A DNA stretch of 64,000 nt from an uncultured Prevotellaceae bacterium (GTDB lineage: Bacteria > Bacteroidota > Bacteroidia > Bacteroidales > Bacteroidaceae), in NCBI GenBank assembly GCA_902799905.1, contig CADCCB010000023.1, positions 20,705-84,704 of the forward strand, read 5' to 3'. The notes beneath the pieces are model-generated. The model had not been told where the DNA came from. It worked only from the letters and a program-made list of their open reading frames with translations, and did no database searches. Both the position numbers and the translations under genes were made by a program. Positions within the stretch are counted from its first letter, which is position 1. Each line of letters opens with the position of its first letter. Positions 42,640 to 50,704 of the stretch are shown piece after piece.

Positions 42640-44370
42640 ATGATAAGAATAAAGTCATGTAAGGATATGCAACAGGCAATTCACCTCCTGTTGCTATGTG
42701 CCGTGCTGGCCATTGCCGCTTGCGCGGAGCCTGACCGCAGTGAGGAGGCGCAAAAACTGAAGAACGAGTTGCAGGAGATGGCATTCACGACACCCGAAAA
42801 GGCATTTGCGCGGATAGACAGTGCTGAGCGAGTAGGATTGTTTTCACCTGCCACGGCCAACCTCATCAGGACTAACTTCTACGGGCAAATGGGACAGACG
42901 CGGTTGGCTATCTTCTACGGCGAGCAGATAGTGAACGTCCCTGAACTGAAGCGCGAAGGTGTTTCCTACTATTCAGCCCTTCTCATGTTGAACGGATGGC
43001 TGGAGAGGAATGGCGAATACGGCAAGGTCCTTCGCTTGTGCGATGAGATTATTGCCGATGTGGAGCATGAGCGGGAGCAGGGTGGTGGCATATCCGGTAT
43101 CAGCGAGGAAGTGGCTTTGCGGGTAAAAAGTCGTGCGCTGACCCTCAAGGGCAGTTGCGAGTTGAGTATGAAGCACCCCGACAAGGCCGAACAGTATTAT
43201 CTGGAGGGCATTGACATCATGATGGACGGTGTGACGCATACCGACGACTACTGGGTGATGGACGCTATGATCATCGCCGTTGGAGAGGCGACAGAGTTCT
43301 ATCTTGAGCAGGGCATGCCCCAAAAGGCCCTGCCTCTGGTGGCTAAGGGTGACACGGCCCTGGCCCGTCTGGATCGCTGCGGTGAATTGCCCGACCTCGC
43401 TCGTCAAATCCGCCACAACAACATCACTATCTGTCAAGCCATGATCTATGCCGCTAACGGTCAGTACGACAAGGCCGAGGCCCTCTATCAGAAGCACCGT
43501 CAGTCTGAAAATCTGAGAGTCTATGACATCGGTGCCGATGCCCGCTATCTGACGATGACCGGTCGCTACGACGAGGCCATCCGCCTGTTCCGCCAATCCG
43601 ACTCGCTCTATATGGCCCAAGGCAGCGCCATCACCACCGAATACATCAAACACTACCTGATGTATCAGTATGAGACCTTGCAGAAAGCCGGGCGCAACGA
43701 CGAGGCACAAATTCTGTCCGACCGTATGCGCCAGTTGACGGACTCTATCCATATACAAGAGCGGAAGATTGACGTCGAGCAGCAACAGGAAATCCGCCAG
43801 AAGGAGACCGAGATTGCCGACCGCCGCCAGTCGCTCATCATCCACCGCATCATCCTCGTTGCCGCCGTCCTCATCTGTCTGCTCATCGTCTATTTCCTAT
43901 GGCGCTCCCATCAATACAACAAGGCACTCCTTGAGAAGAACCGTCGCTTGTTGGCCGAGATTGAACAGCGCGAACAGGAGGAACAACAGACCATCGTGCA
44001 GTTAAAGGCGGAACCCCAAGAAAAACTGACTGCCAATCAGCAACTCTTCTGCCGTATCTGCGACCTCATGGATGGTCCAGACCATATCTATACCGACACC
44101 GATATAGACCGCAACCGCCTGGCTCAACTCCTCGGCACCAATGAGCACTATGTGACGGATGCCATCAGCACCTGTACTAATGGTAAAAGCGTGAACGGCT
44201 TCCTCAATGAGTATCGTCTGCGCTATGCCGCCCGTCTGCTGGCCACCACGAAAGACTCTGTTGCCCTGATTGCCGAACTCTCCGGTTTCTCCCGCAGTTC
44301 ATTCTTCCGTGTCTTCAGCGATGCCTACGGCATGTCGCCATCGGATTATCGCAGGGCAGCGAGCAAATAA
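42640..44370 (+). CDS. TPR / transmembrane / AraC-type HTH regulator 1
   Basis: 576 aa. N-terminal lipoprotein-like signal (LLLLCAVLAIAACAEPD), then a periplasmic TPR-like helical array (about 40-370). One transmembrane helix lies near 405-425 (IILVAAVLICLLIVYFLW), followed by a coiled linker (LLEKNRRLLAEIEQREQEEQ). The C-terminal AraC DNA-binding domain is at about 480-576 (NRLAQLLGTNEHYVTDAIST, LIAELSGFSRSSFFRVFSDA). It couples an envelope signal to transcription in one chain. ATG 42667 is an alternative start. The signal is unknown. Confidence 0.88.
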   Translation: MIRIKSCKDMQQAIHLLLLCAVLAIAACAEPDRSEEAQKLKNELQEMAFTTPEKAFARIDSAERVGLFSPATANLIRTNFYGQMGQTRLAIFYGEQIVNVPELKREGVSYYSALLMLNGWLERNGEYGKVLRLCDEIIADVEHEREQGGGISGISEEVALRVKSRALTLKGSCELSMKHPDKAEQYYLEGIDIMMDGVTHTDDYWVMDAMIIAVGEATEFYLEQGMPQKALPLVAKGDTALARLDRCGELPDLARQIRHNNITICQAMIYAANGQYDKAEALYQKHRQSENLRVYDIGADARYLTMTGRYDEAIRLFRQSDSLYMAQGSAITTEYIKHYLMYQYETLQKAGRNDEAQILSDRMRQLTDSIHIQERKIDVEQQQEIRQKETEIADRRQSLIIHRIILVAAVLICLLIVYFLWRSHQYNKALLEKNRRLLAEIEQREQEEQQTIVQLKAEPQEKLTANQQLFCRICDLMDGPDHIYTDTDIDRNRLAQLLGTNEHYVTDAISTCTNGKSVNGFLNEYRLRYAARLLATTKDSVALIAELSGFSRSSFFRVFSDAYGMSPSDYRRAASK

Positions 44371-44397
44371 CAAAAATCGTCCATTCCATCGGGAAAG

Positions 44398-44432
44398 GTA
44401 TGCCTGGCGAATTCTGCCAGGCATACTTTTTT
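44398..44432 (+). terminator. Intrinsic terminator after regulator 1
   Basis: GTATGCCTGGC pairs perfectly with GCCAGGCATAC around GAATTCT, followed by TTTTTT. Confidence 0.93.
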
Positions 44433-44439
44433 CCCCTTT

Positions 44440-44495
44440 TGAGACACTTTTTTCCTGCCATGGGACAGTTGTTTCCTGAAAACTGAGTACTTTTG
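44440..44495 (+). promoter_or_regulatory. Operator-promoter module, copy 1
   Basis: Two direct repeats TGAGACACTTTTTTCC (44440) and TGGGACAGTTGTTTCC (44461), 21 bp apart or two helical turns, then TACTTTTG at 44488-44495. Same arrangement before two other units. Tandem direct repeats at this spacing suit an AraC-type dimer. Confidence 0.8.
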
Positions 44496-44515
44496 CAGAT
44501 GAAATCAAACAAACA

Positions 44516-44704
44516 ATGCTTATGGATATAACATTTGTGTTAGCAGTTGCCCTTGCCGCCGCCTTCATCGTGGTGGTGCTGGCACTTGTGGTCATCATCA
44601 TATACCAGCGTTGGCGTATTGGCGACCAGAACGTATTCATCGAGCGCTTCATTCATCAGAACGAAGAGCAGCGCCAGAAACTGAGAAAAGCAGGAATCTT
44701 TTAG
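44516..44704 (+). CDS. Small single-TM protein
   Basis: 62 aa: one N-terminal membrane helix (about 5-30, FVLAVALAAAFIVVVLALVV) and a charged cytoplasmic tail (FIHQNEEQRQKLRKAGIF). Directly behind the operator-promoter module and 26 bp before regulator 2, so probably co-transcribed with it. No known family recognised; it could modulate the adjacent membrane regulator. Confidence 0.7.
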   Translation: MLMDITFVLAVALAAAFIVVVLALVVIIIYQRWRIGDQNVFIERFIHQNEEQRQKLRKAGIF

Positions 44705-44730
44705 GTGGGTTGCACTCAAAGCGTGTGTGA

Positions 44731-46425
44731 ATGAAGCATAGGACATACATCATTATATTATGCGCCGTGCTGACCATGATGGCAGGTTGCACTCATAGCA
44801 GCGAGACGGTGGACGACGGGAAGGCACAAGCAGCGTGGCAGCGGTATTACGAAGCCTACAATGCTAAGAACCTGAACCGCGCCCTGACCGTCATCGACAG
44901 CATGGAGACGGAGAAGATAGTCTGTACGCCACAGGCTGACCATCTGCGTGGACTCGTCTACGACCAAGGCTGGCAGATGAAGATAGCAGAGCAATTCTAC
45001 AAGAAGTCTTATCAAGGCTATGCCTCAGACCCTTCGCAGGATTGGTACACCTATACCGATGCGGGCTATCGTTGGGCATGTCTGCGCTTGGGTCGGGGCG
45101 ATATTGAAGGTGCCCTGAGTGTCATCACCGATCTGCTGCATCAGGCAGAAGGAAACGAAGCATTCCCCAAAAGTACAGAGTCGGCCTTGCTGATGCTCAT
45201 GGCCGATATCCAACTGCAACTGCACCAGTACGACGAAGCACAACTTTCAGGGCAGAAAGCCTTCGAGGCAAATCAAGAGAATGCCAAACATGAGAGCCGG
45301 ACAGGGTGGGCTATGGCCTGGGTCTGCATGAACATATCCTCAATTCACCAAACATCGGGAGACCTCGAAGGCGCATTGGCATGGCTTGACCGTAGCGCAC
45401 AAGGACTCGCCCTCGCCGAGGAAGAGCATGAAGACTCGCTGATAATCGAGGAATGGAAAGGCCATGTGGCACTCCAACGGGCATTGCTCTTACAAGAATC
45501 TGGTCATGCTGCTGAGGCTGCCGCCACCTATGCCGCTATTCCCCGTAGCCGTCTGATGGAGCCCAAAGCCTACACCGCGGCTGCCGAATACCTGATGGCG
45601 GCTGGTCGCTACGACGAGGCTGCCTATTGGTATGAACAGATTGACAGCACCTATTTGGCTACCGACGGTGCCAAGATGACTTTCGACAATATCGCTACCC
45701 GTCTCTCTCCCCGCTACATGGCCTACCGCAAGGCTGGGCGAAATGCCGACGCCCTGGTTCTTGCCGACAGTGTCAGCGCCGCCATCGACTCTGCCCTCGT
45801 CTGGCAGAAGCAAAATGATGCGGCCGAACTGGCGTTCATCTATCAGACTCATGAGAAGGAACTGGCCCTGAACGATGCTAAAAGCGAAACGCGCATCCAT
45901 CGTGTATTGCTTGTCGCTGCTATCCTTGTCATCCTGCTCATAGGTTACCTGTTCTGGCGTACACGACAATATAATAAGGAACTCCTTGAGAAGAACCGCC
46001 GTCTGTTGGCTGAGATAGAACAGCGCGAGCAGGAAGAACAACAGGCTATCGTGCAGTTAAAGGCTGAACCCCAAGAAAACCTGACAGCCAATCAGCAACT
46101 CTTCTGCCGTATCTGTGACCTCATGGAAAATTCAGACCATGTCTATACCGATGTCGATCTGGATCGCAACCGCCTGGCCCAACTCCTCGGCACCAATGAA
46201 CACTACGTGACCGATGCCGTCAGCACCTGTACTAATGGTAAGAGCGTAAACGCCTTCCTCAACGAATACCGCCTGCGCTATGCCGCACGCCTGCTGGCCA
46301 CTACCGATGATTCTATAACAGTCATTGCCGAACTCTCCGGCTTCTCGCGCAGTTCGTTCTACCGCATCTTCAGCGATGCCTACGGCATGTCGCCATCGGA
46401 TTATCGTAAAGTCGCAAAGGAATAA
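44731..46425 (+). CDS. TPR / transmembrane / AraC-type HTH regulator 2
   Basis: 564 aa paralogue of the gene at 42640. Lipobox-like MMAGC near residue 19, TPR-like periplasmic array (about 30-370), transmembrane helix near 390-408 (VLLVAAILVILLIGYLFW), then the near-identical linker LLEKNRRLLAEIEQREQEEQ and AraC domain (NRLAQLLGTNEHYVTDAVST, VIAELSGFSRSSFYRIFSDA). The DNA-binding halves are far more alike than the sensor halves, so the two probably bind the same operator in response to different inputs. Confidence 0.88.
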   Translation: MKHRTYIIILCAVLTMMAGCTHSSETVDDGKAQAAWQRYYEAYNAKNLNRALTVIDSMETEKIVCTPQADHLRGLVYDQGWQMKIAEQFYKKSYQGYASDPSQDWYTYTDAGYRWACLRLGRGDIEGALSVITDLLHQAEGNEAFPKSTESALLMLMADIQLQLHQYDEAQLSGQKAFEANQENAKHESRTGWAMAWVCMNISSIHQTSGDLEGALAWLDRSAQGLALAEEEHEDSLIIEEWKGHVALQRALLLQESGHAAEAAATYAAIPRSRLMEPKAYTAAAEYLMAAGRYDEAAYWYEQIDSTYLATDGAKMTFDNIATRLSPRYMAYRKAGRNADALVLADSVSAAIDSALVWQKQNDAAELAFIYQTHEKELALNDAKSETRIHRVLLVAAILVILLIGYLFWRTRQYNKELLEKNRRLLAEIEQREQEEQQAIVQLKAEPQENLTANQQLFCRICDLMENSDHVYTDVDLDRNRLAQLLGTNEHYVTDAVSTCTNGKSVNAFLNEYRLRYAARLLATTDDSITVIAELSGFSRSSFYRIFSDAYGMSPSDYRKVAKE

Positions 46426-46448
46426 CAAAAACATAATACCAAGTAAGT

Positions 46449-47390
46449 ATGAAAAAGAATCTCATAACCTATGCTGCCGGAAGACTGGTGCTCACCGCCT
46501 TCTTTTGCTGCGCAATGACAACAGTAGTGAACGCTCAGACGGCAGAGACCGAGAGCAATATGGACAAGTATCTGCGCCTGTCGAAGGAGGCCGACGAGAA
46601 CCCCACCAACTGGCAGGCTCAGTTGGAGGTGGGCCACATGCTGCTCGACAAGGAGAGCAGTCTCTATAACCAGGCACGTGCCACCAAATACTATGAGCGC
46701 ATCTACCAGCAGGTTGCTGGCCTCAACAAGGAGGTGCCAGACTCCGTTTTCTTGGAGTCAATTGTCATGCTGATGTCGGTGGCTTCAGATAAGCAGGACA
46801 TGAAGAAGGTATTGTTCTACATTGATGAGTTGATGCGTGCAGAGAAAATGGACATGGACGTCAATAAGGAGCATGTTATCACCTACAATATGATGGGTGC
46901 TATATTAAACCTGATGAACGGTGATGCTGCGAAGGCGTTGTGTTACATGCTGGATATGCGCAAGAAGGCTGCTGACGACAAGAAAGCGGGCATTGACTAT
47001 TCTGATCCGATGACCGTCATTATGTACGAGAATCTGCTGTCGGAATACCGTAAGACGTTTGGCGACAGGCTGCCCGAATTTACCTTGGACGGCAAGAAGT
47101 ATATCGTCATTGCCATGAACAAATGGAATGTAGAGATGCCGCTGATGGGTTGGCTGGGCGGCCTTAATGACGAAGGGCACGACGAGAGAGCCAAAGGGCT
47201 GAAGTTGTTCTATGGCGAAGACGGCAAGGTCTATGACGACCTACACGGCGATATGAACTACAGTTTCAATTACACCAAGGATGGTTTCGTGCCCCAGGAG
47301 GGCTACAATGTCCGCATGATTACCGTCACGCCCGAGCAGCGTCAGAAGATGGTGGATGCCTATCATAATTACATGAAGAAGCACAAGTAG
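46449..47390 (+). CDS. Secreted TPR-like hypothetical protein
   Basis: 313 aa with signal peptide (ends VNAQT). Residues 30-180 are helical and TPR-like (DEKPT-type spacing: ADENPTNWQAQLEVGHMLLD, MKKVLFYIDELMRAEKM). The C-terminal part has VIAMNKWNVEMPLMGWLGGL and no recognised fold. Lies 23 bp behind regulator 2 in the same unit. Confidence 0.78.
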   Translation: MKKNLITYAAGRLVLTAFFCCAMTTVVNAQTAETESNMDKYLRLSKEADENPTNWQAQLEVGHMLLDKESSLYNQARATKYYERIYQQVAGLNKEVPDSVFLESIVMLMSVASDKQDMKKVLFYIDELMRAEKMDMDVNKEHVITYNMMGAILNLMNGDAAKALCYMLDMRKKAADDKKAGIDYSDPMTVIMYENLLSEYRKTFGDRLPEFTLDGKKYIVIAMNKWNVEMPLMGWLGGLNDEGHDERAKGLKLFYGEDGKVYDDLHGDMNYSFNYTKDGFVPQEGYNVRMITVTPEQRQKMVDAYHNYMKKHK

Positions 47391-47450
47391 GACACGTTAA
47401 TCGGGGAAGCGGCTTCCGCCAAAGGGGTATTTTGCTTACTTTTCCCGTTT

Positions 47451-47506
47451 TGAGACACTATTTTCCCACCGTGGGACAGTTGTTTCCTGAATATGGACTA
47501 CTTTTG
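47451..47506 (+). promoter_or_regulatory. Operator-promoter module, copy 2
   Basis: TGAGACACTATTTTCC (47451) and TGGGACAGTTGTTTCC (47472), again 21 bp apart, then TACTTTTG at 47499-47506. Confidence 0.8.
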
Positions 47507-47570
47507 CACTCGGATTTGAGAATACCAACATAATAAACCATTTAAACCATTTATTAATTAACAACATTTT

Positions 47571-48215
47571 ATGAAAAAGATTTTCTTTAAGAACGTGTTT
47601 GCACTGATGTGTGCATGTGTGATGACCGCCAGTTTCGTGGCTTGTGGTGATGATGATCCTGTTACCACTCAAACACCAGAGGAGCAGCCAAAGCCTCAGG
47701 ATGAGGTTGTACCTGTCAATCTTAAGTCTGCCACTTCGGAATTCACTGTTACCACCCAGGGATTGGATGCCCTTAAGGCCATCTCTACCGACGGAAAAGT
47801 GATGGTTAGATATACCTATAACACTGGTGAAGTCAAAACTGAGGAGATTACCAGCAGCACTTTCCAGAGATCACTCAGTTACGCGTTTAACGATAAGAAA
47901 GAACTTGTAGTATCCATGCAGGTTTACATCAACGACTTCGATGAAGAGAAGTTAAGAGAAATCATCGGCACCGTGTATATGGAAGTTGAGATGAAGGGTG
48001 GTGTCGTATTGAAATACGAGAATACTGACGTCAATTATGCATTAAAACAGGTTACCAACTTCAATAAGTTTGAACGTACCGATGAAAAGGTGGAGGCTGC
48101 TGTTAAGACTCTCAAGCGCGATAAGGAGAGACATGGTGTCATACCTTTTGCTACTTACGGTTTGAAGGCTACCAATGCCTCTATCGGCTCATCAGCGTCT
48201 TGGTTAGGCAATTAA
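47571..48215 (+). CDS. Hypothetical lipoprotein
   Basis: 214 aa, lipoprotein signal with lipobox VAC (Cys about 26) and an acidic GDDDP after it, a surface-export-like signal in Bacteroidota. Pro-rich stretch (TPEEQPKPQDEVVPV) followed by an all-beta domain (KSATSEFTVTTQGLDALKAI; SMQVYINDFDEEKL). Monocistronic behind operator module 2 and followed by two hairpin terminators. Function unknown. Confidence 0.78.
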   Translation: MKKIFFKNVFALMCACVMTASFVACGDDDPVTTQTPEEQPKPQDEVVPVNLKSATSEFTVTTQGLDALKAISTDGKVMVRYTYNTGEVKTEEITSSTFQRSLSYAFNDKKELVVSMQVYINDFDEEKLREIIGTVYMEVEMKGGVVLKYENTDVNYALKQVTNFNKFERTDEKVEAAVKTLKRDKERHGVIPFATYGLKATNASIGSSASWLGN

Positions 48216-48244
48216 TCAACCAATCAACCTAATATCATAATGTG

Positions 48245-48280
48245 TCCCACATCGTTTATGGACGGTGTGGGATTTTTTTT
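48245..48280 (+). terminator. Intrinsic terminator after the lipoprotein gene
   Basis: TCCCACA pairs with TGTGGGA, followed by T9. Confidence 0.85.
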
Positions 48281-48316
48281 TGTGTGTCAAAAATCGCCCA
48301 TTTCATCGATATACTG

Positions 48317-48347
48317 AAGCCTGGTAATCTCTGCCAGGCTTACTTTT
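48317..48347 (+). terminator. Second hairpin, AAGCCTGG/CCAGGCTT with T-run
   Basis: Resembles the terminator at 44398 in stem sequence and, like it, directly precedes an operator-promoter module; the terminator and promoter appear to be duplicated as one block. Confidence 0.75.
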
Positions 48348-48355
48348 TCCCGTTT

Positions 48356-48411
48356 TGAGACTCTTTTTTCCTACCATGAGACTGTTGTTTCCTGAAAACT
48401 GACTACTTTTG
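48356..48411 (+). promoter_or_regulatory. Operator-promoter module, copy 3
   Basis: TGAGACTCTTTTTTCC (48356) and TGAGACTGTTGTTTCC (48377), 21 bp apart, then TACTTTTG at 48404-48411. Confidence 0.8.
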
Positions 48412-48452
48412 CACTCGAAATCAAGAATACAAACGCAATAAAATAAATAAAT

Positions 48453-48881
48453 ATGAAAAAGATTCTCATGACACTAGCAGCCGTCCTTTGCTGCACAATG
48501 GCGATGGCACAGATCAGTCCAGCCGTTTCATGGAGGCATTCTGGCGGGTTCCCCCCACTTCCGCCTTTGAAAGTGGATTTTGAGATGAACTTGTTCCACC
48601 ATGCCCAACCGAGCCTGTTACAGGTGTCCTTAAAAAGCAATCAGCATGAGGATGCCGATGAAAGCCAATCGATCATGCTTCGTCACAAGGAAAAGAACAT
48701 GGTGTCTCAATATCATTACGAGTCGCGCCCTGATTACTCGAAAATAGTGGATACCTTTGGGGACCTCCGCGAGAGGATTGTAAGAAAAAGAAGATGGAAA
48801 GAAGACCGACCAATACAGGCTCCATTTATGAAAATGGATATAAATAATAATGTCAGAGCGAGGTACAGCATAAGAAGATGA
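48453..48881 (+). CDS. Small secreted hypothetical protein
   Basis: 142 aa with signal peptide (AVLCCTMAMAQ). The mature part is basic, with HYESRPDYSKIVDTFGDLRE and RKRRWKEDRP, and has no recognised domain. Behind operator module 3 and 61 bp before the CsgG-like gene. Confidence 0.7.
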   Translation: MKKILMTLAAVLCCTMAMAQISPAVSWRHSGGFPPLPPLKVDFEMNLFHHAQPSLLQVSLKSNQHEDADESQSIMLRHKEKNMVSQYHYESRPDYSKIVDTFGDLRERIVRKRRWKEDRPIQAPFMKMDINNNVRARYSIRR

Positions 48882-48942
48882 GAAAAGCAGGAATCATATA
48901 AACTTTAATCATAATCAATCTTTAAAAACAAAAAAAACGACG

Positions 48943-49836
48943 ATGAAAACAAGGAATTCATTTTTGGTTGCACTGGCAATGATGGTACTTTGCTGCAGCA
49001 TGACCGTCTCGGCACAGGATGCCCAGGAGGGCAGGAACCGGAAGTATCAGATTACGCTGGGTAATGTGCAGTATGCCCACCACGACGAGAAGATGTCGAC
49101 AGGCGAGGCCGTGGGCAAGATTATCACCGGCGTGTTGACCGGCCAGACCTCGGTGCAGGCCACCAAGTACGAGGAGGACGTGAAGAACGCCATCATCAAG
49201 GGACTCTCCAGTGCCTACCGCTTCCGCTTTAACGACGGGCTGCTGCAACTTGGCGACATCGTGGAGGAAGGCAATCTGGTGGCCGATGCCGTCATCACCA
49301 ATATTCAGGCAAAGTCGAACACCCAGACATGGAAGGACTCAAAGGGCAACACACAGAGTTCCACCTATTATACAGGCATTGCCGAGGCCATGCTCACGCT
49401 GAAGGATGCGAAGACGGGCGAGATCATCACCAATACCTCGTTCAAGGGACAGGGAACTACCGTCTCGTCGTTCTCCACCTCCGACCAGGCCATCCGCGAT
49501 GCCCTCGGAAGACTTTCTAACCGTATCACCGAGTGGCTCAACAAGTACCGCCCCCTGGAGGCTACCATCGTTGAGGCTGGAGCCGTCAAGAAGGACAAGC
49601 AGAAGGAAGTGTATATCGATCTGGGCGGTAGCGATGGAGCCTTCGATGGTATGCACATGGGCGTCTATGAAGTGAGGACTATTGCAGGCCACGAGTCCAA
49701 GTCGCAAATCGGCAAACTGAAAATAGAGGCCGTACAGGGTCCCAGCATCAGCCGTTGCAAGGTGACCAGTGGCAACAAGGAGATCAAGGCCGCCCTTGAT
49801 GCCGGTCAGCGACTCGTCGTCGTAACCCTCGAGTAA
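48943..49836 (+). CDS. Secreted CsgG-like protein
   Basis: 297 aa, signal peptide (ends VSAQD). Residues about 55-180 resemble the CsgG/curli-assembly fold: VKNAIIKGLSSAYRFRFNDG, VADAVITNIQAKSNT, YYTGIAEAMLTLKDAKTGEI, ending in SDQAIRDALGRLSNRITEWL. The C-terminal part (about 205-297) is a beta domain (KQKEVYIDLGGSDGAFDGMH). No lipobox is seen, unlike true CsgG, so a periplasmic relative is more likely than a curli pore. Confidence 0.8.
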   Translation: MKTRNSFLVALAMMVLCCSMTVSAQDAQEGRNRKYQITLGNVQYAHHDEKMSTGEAVGKIITGVLTGQTSVQATKYEEDVKNAIIKGLSSAYRFRFNDGLLQLGDIVEEGNLVADAVITNIQAKSNTQTWKDSKGNTQSSTYYTGIAEAMLTLKDAKTGEIITNTSFKGQGTTVSSFSTSDQAIRDALGRLSNRITEWLNKYRPLEATIVEAGAVKKDKQKEVYIDLGGSDGAFDGMHMGVYEVRTIAGHESKSQIGKLKIEAVQGPSISRCKVTSGNKEIKAALDAGQRLVVVTLE

Positions 49837-49847
49837 TCATGATGTAT

Positions 49848-49936
49848 TTACGATTTAGTTATTTACGATTTACGATTTATTTTACGATTTAGCAATTTTA
49901 CTATTTACAGGTTGCCGAAGCGTCGCTGGCTTTACT
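49848..49936. repeat. Intergenic CGTAAAT-rich repeat, copy B
   Basis: TATTTACGATTTAGTTATTT and on to GCAATTTTACTATTTACAGG then TTGCCGAAGCG: reverse complement of copy A at 36241-36342. Confidence 0.85.
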
Positions 49937-50023
49937 CCCAGCACGTAGTGCTTTTGCTCCCAATTTTACTACATTCTATAACTCCCAAACTTAAACATAT
50001 TAATAAACATATTAATTTTTAAA

Positions 50024-50689
50024 ATGAAATTAAGAAAAAAACTATTGGTGGCCGTTGCCTTATTGACGGCTATGACGGCACAGGCCCAATGGAGGGTCGG
50101 TGTGACAGGCGGTGCCGACTACAATGTGTTCAGCATGGACCAGCAGTACATGACCGACTACAAGGTCGATGGTCGCTGGGGTGTCACCCTGGGCGTGACG
50201 GGACAGTATGACGTGAACGACTGGCTTGGCGTGCGTGCCGACCTGAACTGGACGCAGAAGAACTATCGCCACTCGCGTGTGGTCTATAGTGATGTGAACT
50301 ACAAACTCACCAACAACTACCTGCAACTGCCCGTGATGGCCTCGTTCCGCTTTGGCGGAGAGCGTCTGCGCGGTTTCTGCAACCTGGGTGTCTATGGCGC
50401 CTACTGGCTCAACAGTAATCGCAAAGGTTCTGATTGGAACAGTTTCGCTAATAAGACTACCGAGTTCGACGAGAAGGTGGACTTCTACGACACGCGCGAC
50501 CAGCGCTGGGACTGCGGTCTCGTGGGCGGCATCGGCTTGGAGTATCTCATTACCAACCACTGGGCTGCTCAGGCCGAGGTGCGCTATTACTACAGCACCA
50601 CCAGCACCACCAAGCAGTATATGAGGAACAAGGACTACCGCTATAACTCGACCACGGCCGTCCAACTGGGTATCAACTATATTTTCTAA
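50024..50689 (+). CDS. Outer-membrane beta-barrel protein
   Basis: 221 aa, signal peptide (ends AQAQW). Opening RVGVTGGADYNVFSMD and strands such as GVTLGVTGQYDVNDWLGVRA and YLQLPVMASFRFGGERLRGF fit the PorT-like barrel family; the last residues QLGINYIF end in Phe as required for BAM recognition. Ends directly before the S41 protease gene, and is probably co-transcribed with it. Confidence 0.87.
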   Translation: MKLRKKLLVAVALLTAMTAQAQWRVGVTGGADYNVFSMDQQYMTDYKVDGRWGVTLGVTGQYDVNDWLGVRADLNWTQKNYRHSRVVYSDVNYKLTNNYLQLPVMASFRFGGERLRGFCNLGVYGAYWLNSNRKGSDWNSFANKTTEFDEKVDFYDTRDQRWDCGLVGGIGLEYLITNHWAAQAEVRYYYSTTSTTKQYMRNKDYRYNSTTAVQLGINYIF

Positions 50690-50704
50690 ATGAGGGAGGA
50701 TACA

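Noticed and set aside
48943-49836. Curli secretion channel CsgG
   Set aside because: The fold resembles CsgG but there is no lipobox and no curli subunit, CsgE or CsgF gene in the neighbourhood.
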